DNA of 64,000 nucleotides from Zantedeschia hybrid cultivar (GCA_030544215.1 JARZZO010000009.1:49905129-49969128), one strand, 5' to 3'. Shown: positions 33,300-44,172, numbered from the stretch's first letter. Numbers and translations are program-made. Notes: a model not told the origin generated them from the letters alone.

Positions 33300-34110
33300 T
33301 GCTTAAAGCTGGGCCTTTTAGGGATTTGAGTGAGTATCTCCTATAAGATGGGTATCCTTTTAGGGGCCAACAACTTTGTGTGCTACGCACTCATATTTGG
33401 AATTTTTTGATTTGGAAGGTATATGCAGGCAGCTTGGTCGGGCACTTTGGTCGCAACAAAGCTTGCAGTCGTTGAAGGGAACTTTATTAGCCAAGCCTAA
33501 AGCTGACATGGCTCGCTTAGTGGCCATGTGTTGTACCTGTGCCATTGCCAAGCAAACCCACCAGAAGAATGGCCTCTACACTCCCCTTCTTATCCCTGAT
33601 CGCCCTTGGCAAGACGTAAGTATGGATTTCGTGATTGGACTACCTCAGACCCCTCGTTGGCATGACTCCATCTTCGTAGCGGTTGATCGGTTCTAAAAAA
33701 TGGCCCACTTCATCCCTTGCTCCAAAACCTCAGATGCATCTAGGGTGCCTTGTCTGTTTTTGATGAAGTCGTCTGTTTACATGGTCTTTCCAAGACCATA
33801 GTCTCAGATAGAGATGTAAGGTTTACTAGCTACTTTTGGAAGACACTTTGACACCGAATGGGCACTTTGCTCAAGTTTTCCACTACCTACCACCCTCAAA
33901 CTGATGGCCAAATTTAGATGGTCAATAGATAACTAATGAACCTTTTCAGATGCTTGGTAGGAGAGCACACACGGAACGTGGGATTCGATCTTGCCTCGAG
34001 CTGAGTTCTCCTATAACAATTCAGTCAATGGTGCCACTGGGATGAGCCCCTTTAAAGTTGTGTATGGTTACAAGCCTAACAAAACCCCTAGATCTCAGCC
34101 CCCTCCCTTT
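33300..34110 (+). pseudogene. Chromovirus integrase remnant
   Basis: CCTCAIAKQTHQKNGLYTPL then DRPWQDVSMDFVIGLPQTP and FVAVDRF are the zinc-finger end and first catalytic Asp region. The second Asp and Glu regions are shifted in frame. AEFSYNNSVNGATGMSPFKV (about 34000) and VYGYKPN close the core. A TAG after DRF (33695) and others break it. Confidence 0.75.
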
Positions 34111-34479
34111 GCATGCTAGAGTCTCTGAGTCAACTGAGTCATTTGCCTAATATATTTAGAGTCTATACAAAAACATTAGCAAGCAAATTTATGAGAGCAA
34201 CCAGCTTTACAAAAGATTGGCTGATGTACACAAGTGAGTGTAGGAGTTTCAAGAGGGTGTCCTTGTCATGGTCAGGATGCAAGCCCGCGGTGCTAGCCCA
34301 TTCAAGATCTTAATGGGGATCGGGTTGAATGCTTATATTGTGGACTTACTGACAGACTATTAGATTAGTCCTACATTTAAATGTGGCAGACCTTGTGGCT
34401 TACAAGGAGCCCACATCAATTCCCAGTGATCTATTTGGGCCTTTGTAATCCTTTGAGAGTGACCCACTTGCAGAGTGTC

Positions 34480-34700
34480 CACCAGCTCCACCCCCTGCTT
34501 GGCGTAAGCAAATTGAGCGAATATTGGATGAACAGGTAATGACCACTAGGAGCGAGGAATATTAGCGCTTCCTTATCCGCTGGCGGGACTAGCCACTATC
34601 CGATGACATGTAGATCAGCCGGGAAGATTTACAGTGCCTTGATCTAGATCTTCTCGAGCTCTACCAGAGCGGCGTGGACCCTTACTCTACGGGTAGCGTT
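34480..34700 (+). pseudogene. Chromodomain-like C-terminus of the chromovirus
   Basis: The frame reads WRKQIERILDEQVMTTRSEE, FLIRWRD, PLSDDM, ISREDLQCLDLDLLELYQ with in-frame TAGs at three places. The R.....YQ.FLV.W...P.SD.TWI...DL..LDP.L...Y layout is that of the chromodomain of Reina-type chromoviruses. Confidence 0.55.
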
Positions 34701-34730
34701 TCCAACACCCTGTGAGAGTTGGTGGGGCAC

Positions 34731-35165
34731 TGAGTAGCAGAGGAGTAGACGTCGAGCACGTCCTACACATGCATCTTTGTGGCTTGGCGACGAGCTCCAT
34801 ATCTAGGATCGAGTCCAGTCTCTATTATGCATTTCTTTTCAGCTTCATATCTAGAATCGAGTCCAATCTCTATTATGAATTTCTTTCCTTTTTAGTTAGG
34901 ACCAGCTTAGGCATGCCTGCTTATTACTGACTTTAGGAGAATCTTTAGTGTGTGGTCTTAAGGGCTTTTTATGTCATTTCTTACCCTTAGGACACGTTTG
35001 GTATTTTCTCTTGAGTAGGGTTATTTTTGTCGTGACGAAGGGATACCCTTCCTTATATAAAGGGGTCATCTCTTCCCTTGTAGGGACAATGGTTGATTGA
35101 ATAGAAATTTGTCTAATTTTCTTCTCTCTTGATAGTGAAAATGGAGAGTGCTTATCCTCACACAT
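34731..35165 (+). repeat. Candidate 3' LTR of the decayed chromovirus
   Basis: Begins TGAGTAGCAG after a G-rich tract (TTGGTGGGGCAC). It contains a TATA box in TTATATAAAGG (about 35053-35063) and a tandem duplication (TCCATATCTAGGATCGAGTC at 34797 and CATATCTAGAATCGAGTC at 34845). The end is not fixed because no second LTR is visible. Confidence 0.4.
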
Positions 35166-35179
35166 CTCCTAAGAGAGGA

Positions 35180-35779
35180 TCCAACGTGAGGCCCGTGTTA
35201 CTGCCGCCATCGCCACCTTGTCTCGCCTCCACATCGTGGTCCCCCATCAACGGGGTGGTGGTAGTTAAGTCCACTAGGGGGAAGTGGTGGCTGCTGTACA
35301 TTGTGCTTCCCCAGCCCGTAGGAGAAGATGAAGTTCGTGGCAGGGTACCTCTAAGGCTCCAAACCCACATTGGTGGGTCCATCTCGATGGGAGCATGTCG
35401 GCGAGCCTCCTTTCATTGCACATCCCTAAATGGGATTCACAGTTGAGCCTTTTTTTGTCCGACATCAATTACTTTATTAAAACGTCAACCTTGTTTCTCT
35501 TTAAATCTCAAGCCTCCCTCTATTGGACCTTTCTAAGCTCAGTTATTTGATTGTTTATGGCTGGGTGAGCTCAATTGATTGGCTGAGTTAACTTAGAATT
35601 GTTCTAACGAGCAGAGCTTGAGTTGAGTTTGGGTTAAGTTCCTTTCCGGACGAGCCAAGCTCGAGCCCATAAAAAGAGCTATGGGTTGGCTCGGGCTCGA
35701 GCTCAAGCTCGAATAATCTTGGTCAAGTTGAGCTCGAGCAAGTTAAAGCTTGGTTGTGCTCAGCTCATGGCCACCCCTA
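35180..35779 (+). mobile_element. Agenet-carrying TIR element, copy 1 (right part)
   Basis: Right terminus ...CATGGCCACCCCTA (ends 35779) is followed by GTTGGAGC. The coding-like stretch STRGKWWLLYIVLPQPVGED (about 35268-35327) is the second Agenet-like segment of this family. The left part is lost to the chromovirus junction. The subterminal region is rich in GAGCTCGAGC. Confidence 0.65.
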
Positions 35780-36305
35780 GTTGGAGCAATCAAATTGGGG
35801 TCAACTCAATAATATTTTAGCAGCAAATCGTTCTTTGGTGAATCTCCTCTTAGGTAAGATGATGCATTTTTGCTCCTCGTTTGGTTTCTAACTTTAGCAT
35901 AAGATTTCGAGTTCCCAGTAAGTAGGAGGCATCAATTTGGGGACAGCTCAACAGTATCACAACAACAACTTACTTCAAAGAATCTCCTTTTAGGTAAGGT
36001 GATACATTCTTACTCGTTCTTAGGTTTCTAACTTTAACATGGAAAGGATTTGTTGGTAGTATGTAGTTAGAGGCATCGAGTTGGGGCACTTCGATAGTAT
36101 CTCAGCAGCAACTCAAACTTCAGTAAATCTCCTGGTATGTAAAGTGATACATTCTTGTTCCTTTTGTTTTTAACTTTAACATAGATAAGATTTGCTGTTT
36201 TTGGGAAGTAGTTGGGTTCATTAAGTTGGGGACAGCTCGGGAAAATCTTAGGAGCAACTCGGACTCCAATGAATCTCATTTTAGGTAAGGTGATACACTT
36301 CTGCT
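35780..36305 (+). repeat. 140-bp exon-like tandem array, block 1 (4 copies)
   Basis: Units start near 35780, 35929, 36070 and 36208. Each has GGAGGCATCAA-TTGGGG, CTCA-CAATATCTCAGCAGCA, TTCGATGAATCTCC and a donor-like TTAG|GTAAGG. The spacer between units ends in TTAGTAAG(C/T)AG, an acceptor-like site. Unit spacing is 138-149 bp. Confidence 0.8.
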
Positions 36306-37670
36306 GCTTTGGTTTTGAGTTTTTGATTTAAGATCAAGAAATTATCTTCTTATCCGTTTAAATGTTAATTTTTATAATAAACTAGAATGATTAGGTTGTT
36401 TAATTAAATTTAAACGAAAAATAGATTAATAGTTCAATAATATAGGGAATTAATATTGTGGTCTTCAAATATATTATGCAATAAAGTTGATTGTGTTTTT
36501 GCGTAGGATATACATAAGTTTGCCAAATTAAAATTGCTAATTCTCATGTCTTTACATTCTAAGATTGGTGACAAAAAATGGCATACATATACGAGTTAAG
36601 AATTAAGAAGATGCAGATCAAGTCTTGAGAAAATTGAGTCACATAAAGAACTGCTTAATGAATGTTATCGTTATGAAAGAATGATTCCTTTGAATGATGA
36701 ACACTGGAGGTCATGGTATTGAAATGCACATATTATGGAACCCTTTTGAAGCAATAATTTGTTTAGTTCAAAGTAATGGGCACATTGCATGACTAGACTC
36801 TTTATGATTTCTTCAGGGTGAAGTGGTTTGGTTTTTGGTTTAAGGCAAAGAGCAGATTTGTTGTTCTTGGTAAGCAATTGCCAATCAGGACTGTGCACTA
36901 AGTTTGCACATCAAGTCTTGCCGATCGATTGATTTACGATAGAAGTTTTACGACATTATTTGACTCTTGTCTGTGTTATCTCGATGTATCGTAGTATGGG
37001 ATCTCATAAGAAAATAGGCACAAATGACAAAGTAGAGTCAGTGTGTTCTTAAGTTTGTGTTTCCTATATAATATCATAATTTAAATAAATAAATATACAT
37101 TAAACCAACTAAAATTCATACAATGACCTAAAAATAAAATGTATGATTTTACGATCGTTGTTCGAGAAGTTGAATTCATGTAGCTAGATGAGAAAGGGAA
37201 AGAGAAGAGATTAGGAGAGGAAGGAAAGATTAGGGGAAGGGGATTATATTGAATGTTTAAGTTAGTTTATTGTGTTTGAAAAGAAAAAACAAAATACATT
37301 TAAGGTAATAGATCATCATGCAAGATGTGTTATTTGAAGTATACTTAAGTGTTTAACGAAATTCCAATGTAAAACTAGAGTGATAATTTAAGCTTTTGCT
37401 TTGTTAATATACTAGAATATTATTTGGGTCCAAAAGAAAGACAAAATACATTTGAAGCAATAGTCCATCATGCAAGTTGCCGTATTTAAGGTCTTAATAA
37501 CTCTTTGAATTCTAATACAAGACTAGAGTGATAGTTTATCAATGTAGGTAACTGATATTCGAAGTTTAGAATATAGTAGTATGATTCTTGGACCAGGCCT
37601 TCTATGGTTTTATTTAGGGAAAATCATTAACATTTCCTAACTTTATAACGTAGATAAAATTGGCAGTTCT
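36306..37670. repeat. Spacer block B, copy 2
   Basis: AT-rich, non-coding, same landmarks as 28170-28754 plus about 700 bp more, including GTTTATTGTGTTTGAAAA and a GATCATCATGCAAG motif seen twice (37310, 37470). Small minus-strand frames here are not supported as genes. Confidence 0.65.
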
Positions 37671-38434
37671 TAGCATATAGTTGAAGGCGTTAAATCGAGG
37701 GCAACTCGACAATATCTTAGCAGCAATTTAGAATTTGATGAATCACTTTTCAGGTAGGGTGGGTAATACATTCATGCTCCTCCTTCAATTTCCAACTTTG
37801 ACATAAGATTTGTAGTTCTTAGTAGTAGAAAACATCAAATTGGGGGCAATTCGACAATATCTCAGCAGCACCTTGAACTTCGATGAATTTTCTTTCAGGT
37901 AAGGTGATACATTGCTTCTCCTCTTTTGGTTTCTATCATTAACCTAGGTAAGGTTCACAATTTTTACTAGGTAGCTGGAGGCATCAAACTGGGGGTAGCT
38001 CAGCAACATCTTAACAGCAGCTCATATTTCGATGAATCTCTTTTTAGGTAAGGCAACACATTCCTGCTTTACCTTTGGTTTCTAAGTTTAATATAAGATT
38101 TGTAGGTTTTAGTAAGCAGGAAGCATCAAATTAGGGCAGCTTGATAATATCTTAGTCACAACTCGGACTTCAATGAATCCCCTTTTAGGTAAGGTGATAC
38201 ATTCTTTCTCCTCCTTTAGTTTCCAACTTTAACATAAGATTTTCCAACTTTTAACATAAGATTCCTAGTAAGTAGAATAAGTAGAAGCATCAAATTGGAG
38301 GCAGCTAACACTATCTCAGCAACGACTTGGACTTTAGTAAATCTTCCTTGAGGTAAGTGATACATTCTTTCTCTTCCTTTGCTTTCTAACTTTAAACATA
38401 GATAACTTTGCAATCTTTAGCAAGTAGTTGGAGC
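37671..38434 (+). repeat. 140-bp exon-like tandem array, block 2 (5 copies plus an interrupted one)
   Basis: Units near 37679, 37827, 37971, 38117 and 38280. A sixth begins at about 38424 and is interrupted after GTTGGAGC (38427-38434) by the Agenet-carrying element. Confidence 0.8.
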
Positions 38435-39112
38435 TATAGGGGTGGCCACTAGCTGAGCCGCTCATGAACTACTTGAGCTTGGCTTGAGCAGGCTCGGCTC
38501 ATTTAATCAATCGATCCAAGCCCGATCTCTAATTTAGGCTCGTCTGATTAAACGAGCCAAGCTCGAGCTTGACCCAACTCGACTCAGCCGGTTCGTAAGT
38601 TTGCTCGAAGTAAAAATATTTAATTCATTTGTATAATCTATGTCAAACTTCCATAGGTAAAGGTAAACCAACTCTTATAAGCCCACCATACCAACACCGT
38701 CTTGTAGGCCCCTAGCCAACTAAACATTTACATAAGTTTTGAATAAGATTATTATGAGCAGTGATAAAATAATTAGCCTTCCGATCTCAAACTAAACATT
38801 CAGAACTCTGGGTTCCTAGCGCGTGCACGAGAGGAACTCCTTGGTTCATCTACCACCAAGGTCCTGTCATTATCACCTGTCAAAAGCTCTTAACATCTCT
38901 GGCGAAGTGGGGGGGGGGGGGGGGGGGGAGAGGGAGAGAGGGCAACGTGCTTCTTAAATGGCAATGAAGTGGAGGTAAGCTGGGATGACGAGGGATTCTA
39001 AGGGGCCTATTATGAGCCCAAGGTTGTTCATACTATGTCCAAAACCTGCTACTACTCCGTCGTCTACAACCACCTTTTAATCGACCATGCCGATGGTGAA
39101 ATTTGGGAGTCT

Positions 39113-39117
39113 CGCCT
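39113..39117 (+). repeat. Target-site duplication (left), CGCCT
   Basis: CGCCT directly precedes the 5' LTR and is repeated at 47781-47785. A 5-bp duplication is the standard for Ty3 integrases. Confidence 0.95.
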
Positions 39118-41460
39118 TGTAAGGATCGAGACTTTCGGATCCGTTTTTCGGGTCGGACCCTGTAGTTCTAGCCCTTGTGAGGGGCGGGGGTTCTGAGACG
39201 AATCGCGTCAGGACCTCGAGACGCGTTTTAAACGGCGTCCACCGTAGCAGACGCGTTTCAAGTTCTGCCACGTGGGTGCCACGTGGGCTGGCCTTGGGCC
39301 ACGTGGGTACGGCCCTGTCATGTCGTCTGAACGGCGTCCGCGTGGGACGACGCCTTTCAGACTGCGACTCTGGGTGTGTCAGAGTACGGCCCTGACAAGT
39401 TGTCTGAATGGCGTCTGTGTAGGACGACGCGTTTCAGACTCTTGTCAGAGCGGCCGTCACGTCACCTGATAGGCGTCCGTACATGTCGACGCGTTTTAGC
39501 TAGTTTCTGGTTAACCCCGCGAGCCCTCCTTCTTTCCCTCATTTTCTCCTACTCTCTTTCTCTCCTCCTCCTCCGGCGACCGGCGGCGATTCCTCCTCCT
39601 CCCTCTTTTCCTCCCACCATTTCGCCTCTCCCTCCACTCCATCCTCTACCTGGCTCCTACCACTACCACCTCCACTTCCACTGCGGCGTTCTACTCTCCG
39701 GACGGCGGTCGACGTCACGGTGGAGCAAGGACGACCACGGCGGTACCGGCGGCGGCGTGGGGCGAGACGGGTGGACGGCTTGAAGCTCGGAGGCGTTCAA
39801 GTATCCGGTAGGGTGACGTTCCCCATAGTATCGCGTTTAAAACCATGTTTTTCCCCGGTTATGCATGTGGTAGACCTTTGGTTTTGGGGGTTAAAATGAG
39901 CATGTCTAGGAGTTCTTTTGATAATATGGGGGTTCCTATGAATGTGTTACCTATGGATGGTGTTGCTCCTTGTTTCCCTTCGTTTTTGGATGATTTTTGG
40001 GGTCGTTTTGGGTTGAAAAGGGAGCCCTCGGGCTCAGGCGACTCTGGTTCCTGGGGTTGAAAGACGTTGTGCATGGACGACGTCTTTTTGAAGGGCGTCG
40101 GGCCATCACGACGCCTTTTAGACAGGAATCGCCTGACAGAGAGTCTGCCAGGTCGGGGATTCCGAGCCTAAAAGACGTCATGGGTGAACGACGCGTTTTT
40201 GAATGGCGTCAGGCACCCACGACGCCTTTTAAGGCAGAAAATCCCCTGAGTAAAGGCCTTGGAAATTCCGGATTTCTGTGTTGAATGGCGTCTGAGGATG
40301 TCGACGCCTTTTAAAAGGCGACCACTGGTGTCGACGCCTTTTAAGGCCTAATTCTGAAGACTGTTTTACATGAACCTGTACATGGAGCTTGAATGGCGTC
40401 GACCTAGGTCGACGCGATTCAAGACAGAACCTCATTAATTCATGCCAGTAAAACGTATTCATACTGCTAGATAGATGGTTAGTACATGTTCTAGTGCACC
40501 CGATAGAAATGGATTCCTCATGATCGATGGTTCTATGTGTGTTATGCGATCGCGGACTTTTCACGTGACCGGATCGCACTGTGTTGGGTTTTCAGTTACT
40601 GTGGACCTGGAGTGACATTGTAGCACTTTATCACCCTGTGCTGGTGGGGGCGTGAGCACAGCGCCGGTGGGGGCGTGGGCGGGGTGACGCCTAGTGAGAA
40701 AGGGTCACCTGGTGAACCCCGGGGTCAGCTAGTACCGGTGTCGGAGTGGTACATTCGGAGAGTCACTCATACTGGGGGAATGGGTAGTCACCTGAGCCAG
40801 TTGGGCCGGAGTAGCGAGCGTGCTATCCGAGGGGCTACTCCTTGGTCTCAGCGGGTCGAGGGTTTTTCCACCGTTGTTTGTGCGGTTGGCGAGTTCTATC
40901 GAGGCGACAGTTGTGGATTCTCTATTCGGCTGGTTCAGAATGTGCATGTTTATTATCTTTCGACTGCATGTATTCTCACGTAGAGAATTAGGATTTGTAC
41001 ATGCCACTACACTTGTTACTTCACCGTTAGCTGTACTTTACACTTGTGGGTGTGTGCGTGGGCAGTGGGGATCGAAGGATCCCTACTGAGTCTTGTCTTG
41101 AGACTCACCCCTGCGGTTTTCAGGTGAGGACTCCCAGCAGACTTAGAGCGGCGTGTGCGGCCGTGTGTTGTGCGCCTTCGGCAGTTGTTCCGGGGTATGC
41201 CCCGATGTAGTTGTTATTTATTTCTGGCCTGTATGTTTAATTATTTCTTTTCAGTTGGATTATGTAATTATTTGCTGTATCGAGTCGCATTGTAATAATT
41301 TTAATTTCTGCACTTTCATTTCAATTCAATGCGATGTGAATGTTTAGCTTAGTTTATTATTTATTTTTCAGACTTACTAGATCCTAGTTTGGTTCCAAAT
41401 TAATGATTCGGTACCCATTTAGTAATCGGATCTCCGATTATAGGGTGGCGGGTCGTTACA
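39118..41460 (+). repeat. 5' LTR of the chromovirus, full length
   Basis: 2343 bp, TG...CA. It contains 12 palindromes of the form GGCGTC-N10-GACGCS in two clusters (39200-39500 and 40060-40440), a CT-rich tract (39520-39660) and a 756-bp segment (40523-41278) that the 3' LTR lacks. Open stretches of 60-135 codons within it are repeated identically in the 3' LTR and are not supported as genes. Confidence 0.95.
39200..40440. repeat. Array of 12 spaced palindromes in the 5' LTR
   Basis: GGCGTC (or GACGTC/CGCGTC/GGCGAC) and GACGC(C/G) are separated by exactly 10 nt in every copy, for example starting at 39333, 39410, 39472, 40063 and 40395. Flanking bases extend the symmetry (CTGAA or TTGAAT on the left, TTTCAG or TTTTAA on the right), giving arms of about 12 bp. 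The 10-nt loop sequence is not conserved. The same array is in the 3' LTR and in the diverged solo LTR at 57342-59542. Confidence 0.85.
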
Positions 41461-41462
41461 GT

Positions 41463-41476
41463 TGGTATCAGAGCAT
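41463..41476 (+). other. Primer binding site (initiator tRNA-Met)
   Basis: TTGGTATCAGAGC begins two bases after the 5' LTR end, complementary to initiator tRNA-Met. A leader of about 140 bp separates it from the Gag start. Confidence 0.9.
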
Positions 41477-41616
41477 ATGGTCTGGCAAATAAATAAATAA
41501 CTAGGTTAAATGTTGTAAATTCGGCAAATAAATACATTATCCCATGCAGGCACGGCGGTAGCATAGGTTTTAGGACTCTAATTAGAACTTTTGATTTTGT
41601 AATTGTAGGCGAGTAG

Positions 41617-44172
41617 ATGGCTCCCAGGAAGAGGATGCCAGTTATTCGAGAGCGGGGAGATGCCCCTAGTAGGTCCGAGGCAGGGAGGCCGAGTGTTGAG
41701 CAGTTTATGGAGGCCATGATGGATTCTATGGCTCGATATCAGACTCGAGATCCTAGCGAGGGTTCTAGTGCTCGGGGAGGGACCACAGCTACACTTGAGA
41801 GGTTCTTGAAGCTGAGGCCACCTCACTTCACCGGTCGTCCCGACCCTAACGAGGCCATTCATTGGCTTAGAGAGATTGAGAAGACTTTTGATACCATGGA
41901 CTGTGCAGCAGTAGAGAGGACCCCGCTGGCTACCTTCATGCTGAAGGATAGCGCCTATGACTGGTGGACCACACTGAAGAGTTTGTCTTATGGGGATAGG
42001 AGTCTTAGGGAAATTTCTTGGGAGACCTTTGTCAAGGAGTTCAATGCACAATATTTCCCTAGACATGTCCAGCGAGCCAAGGAGAGGGAGTTTATGGATC
42101 TGACGCGGGGGAGTATGACGGTACTTGAGTACGAGGCGAAGTTTGTTTCGCTGGGACGGTTCGTGCCTTTTATATCTGGGGACGAGGTGCGTCGCACGGA
42201 GAGGTTTGTGGATGGGCTTAGGCTCAGCTTGAGGAACTTCGTGGCATCCCATTGTTGTACAGACTTGGCGTCAGCAGTTAGGCGTGCAGCAGCTGTAGAG
42301 GCTCAGCAGAACCAGTCGGCCCGGGAGAGAGGGCAGACTGTTCAGGGGCCAGTGCGAGGCAGGAGTAAGGCAGCGGCACCGGCTCCTTCGGTCGGAACGG
42401 GATCGTCGTCACTCGGCTCCCGATTCAGGAGATTCTTCAGGGGTGGTGGCAGCAGTAGTGGCAGCAGCGGCAGCAGCAGGCCCAGGCAGGGTCAGCAGAG
42501 TCAGTCAGCGTCCAGTGCACAGCAGGAGCCAGCACAGAGGCTTCCGGCAGTTTGTCAGCACTGTGGTGGTGCTCATGGCGGGACTCAGTGTCCCACTCTA
42601 CCCAGGCGGTGTTTTACTTGCGGCCAGCAGGGCCATCTGGCGAGGCAGTGCCCGCAGGGGCATGGTCAGGGGCAGGGTCATGGCGATCAGAAGAAGCCGA
42701 GGACTCAGGGGAGAGTTCTAGCTATCACCAGGAGGGAGGCTCGCGCGTCCAACTTAGTGGAAGGTACACTCTCTGTCCTTGGGAACTCTGCGCATGTGTT
42801 GATCGATTCGGGTGCTTCGCATTCTTTTATTTCCGAGCAGTTCCTAGATATTCTTTCTGCACCCGTTGATGAGTTATCTGATGGTCTGATGGTGGAAGTT
42901 CCTTCTGGAGACTTCATGATATCTTATAATTGTTTGAGGAATGTTCCCTTGACCATTGAGGGTCATGTGCTACCTGCCCAGTTGATTGTACTTGCTATCC
43001 GTGATTTTGATATCATCCTGGGTATGGATTGGTTGGAAGCCTTTTATGCGGAGGTGGACTGCCACAGGAAGAGGGTGCGCTTCTCTATTCCGGACATCCC
43101 GACCTTCTTCTTCCAAGGTATTAGGCTTTCTTCTCGAGGTATTCTCATTTCTGCCTTTAAGGCACGAAGGTTGCTTGCTGGTGGCTGTGAGGCTTTCCTT
43201 GCCTCTGTGGTTGTTTCTGATGTTCGTGCTAGTCCCGGTCCTTGGGAGGTGCCTGTTGTTTGTGATTTCGTAGATGTTTTTCCTGAGGAGCTGCCTGGCC
43301 TTCCTCCTCTGCGAGAGGTTGAGTTTACCATCGAGCTTGCACCAGGTACGGCGCCTTTGTCTAAGGCCCCGTATCGGATGGCGCCAGCCGAACTCGCTGA
43401 GTTGAAGGCGCAGTTGCAGGAGTTGTTGGATAAGGGTTTCATTCGTCCGAGTACATCGCCATGGGGTGCTCCAGTTCTGTTTGTCAGGAAGAAGGATGGT
43501 TCCTTGAGATTGTGCATCGATTATAGGCAGCTGAACCAGGTGACAATAAAGAATAAGTACCCGCTTCCTAGGATCGATGATTTGATGGATCAGCTGCAGA
43601 CCGCGAGGGTATTTTCCAAGATCGACCTGAGATCTGGATACTATCAGATGAGGATCAGGGATGTGGATGTTAGTAAGACGGCTTTCAGGACTCGGTATGG
43701 GCATTATGAGTTTTTGGTTATGCCCTTCGGCTTGACCAATGCTCCGGCGGCCTTTATGGATCTGATGAACCGAGTCTTCAGGACCTACCTGGACCAGGTT
43801 GTGGTTGTGTTTGTTGATGATATTTTGATCTATTCTTCTTCTGAGGAAGAGCACGCTGCTCATCTTCGGACAGTGTTGCAGGTCCTGAGAGAGCACCAAC
43901 TTTATGCCAAGTTCAGCAAATGTGAATTTTGGCTGAACGAGGTGCACTTCCTTGGGCACGTTATTTCTGGTGAAGGCATCGCAGTGGATCCAGCTAAGAT
44001 AGAGGCAGTGATGGACTGGAGCAGGCCGACTTCAGTGACTGAGATCAGGAGCTTTCTGGGGCTTGCCGGATATTACAGGCGGTTTGTTCAGGGATTTTCT
44101 TCGATAGCGGCCCCCTTGTCGAGGTTGACTCGAAAGGGAGTTCGTTTTGTGTGGACTGAGGATTGTGAGTAG
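41617..44172 (+). CDS. Chromovirus Gag-protease-reverse transcriptase part of the polyprotein
   Basis: ATG at 41617 is the first ATG of a long frame and lies about 150 bp past the primer site. Gag (residues about 65-230) has LRPPHFTGRPDPNEAIHWL and the WETFVKEFNAQYFP core. A knuckle-like C313-x2-C-x3-H-x4-C precedes a classic CCHC knuckle (C332, C335, H340, C345). Protease: LIDSGASHSFIS with D397. Reverse transcriptase: residues about 575-760, with FVDD at 732-735 as the catalytic motif, followed by FLGHVISGEGI and FLGLAGYYRRFV. The frame ends at an in-frame TAG (44170-44172) between RT and RNase H, in a CE-stop-SFIELK context where relatives carry a coding residue. The product would make Gag and RT but no integrase. 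Confidence 0.95.
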   Translation: MAPRKRMPVIRERGDAPSRSEAGRPSVEQFMEAMMDSMARYQTRDPSEGSSARGGTTATLERFLKLRPPHFTGRPDPNEAIHWLREIEKTFDTMDCAAVERTPLATFMLKDSAYDWWTTLKSLSYGDRSLREISWETFVKEFNAQYFPRHVQRAKEREFMDLTRGSMTVLEYEAKFVSLGRFVPFISGDEVRRTERFVDGLRLSLRNFVASHCCTDLASAVRRAAAVEAQQNQSARERGQTVQGPVRGRSKAAAPAPSVGTGSSSLGSRFRRFFRGGGSSSGSSGSSRPRQGQQSQSASSAQQEPAQRLPAVCQHCGGAHGGTQCPTLPRRCFTCGQQGHLARQCPQGHGQGQGHGDQKKPRTQGRVLAITRREARASNLVEGTLSVLGNSAHVLIDSGASHSFISEQFLDILSAPVDELSDGLMVEVPSGDFMISYNCLRNVPLTIEGHVLPAQLIVLAIRDFDIILGMDWLEAFYAEVDCHRKRVRFSIPDIPTFFFQGIRLSSRGILISAFKARRLLAGGCEAFLASVVVSDVRASPGPWEVPVVCDFVDVFPEELPGLPPLREVEFTIELAPGTAPLSKAPYRMAPAELAELKAQLQELLDKGFIRPSTSPWGAPVLFVRKKDGSLRLCIDYRQLNQVTIKNKYPLPRIDDLMDQLQTARVFSKIDLRSGYYQMRIRDVDVSKTAFRTRYGHYEFLVMPFGLTNAPAAFMDLMNRVFRTYLDQVVVVFVDDILIYSSSEEEHAAHLRTVLQVLREHQLYAKFSKCEFWLNEVHFLGHVISGEGIAVDPAKIEAVMDWSRPTSVTEIRSFLGLAGYYRRFVQGFSSIAAPLSRLTRKGVRFVWTEDCE

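Larger units (their letters stand above)
29430..35165 (+). mobile_element. Decayed Ty3 chromovirus (Reina-like), 5' LTR not seen
   Basis: Gag, zinc knuckle, protease, reverse transcriptase, RNase H, integrase and a chromodomain-like end appear in the Ty3 order on the plus strand, across many stops and frameshifts. A terminal stretch with a TATA box may be the 3' LTR. Many stops replace CAG, CAA or TGG codons, consistent with decay of methylated cytosines. The element interrupts or joins pieces of the Agenet repeat on both sides (28755-28940 and 35180-35779). Confidence 0.75.

Noticed and set aside
34712..34730. TGTGAGAGTTGG as the 3' LTR start of the decayed chromovirus
   Set aside because: The G-rich tract just after it reads better as the purine tract, placing the LTR start at 34731; neither can be proved without a second LTR.
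39177..40284. Frames of 65-135 codons within the 5' LTR, repeated at 46253-47360
   Set aside because: They are duplicated with the LTR, overlap on both strands, and are interrupted in the solo LTR; non-coding.
42970..43959. 329-codon minus-strand frame opposite the reverse transcriptase
   Set aside because: Antisense shadow of the conserved RT coding strand, a consequence of its codon use.
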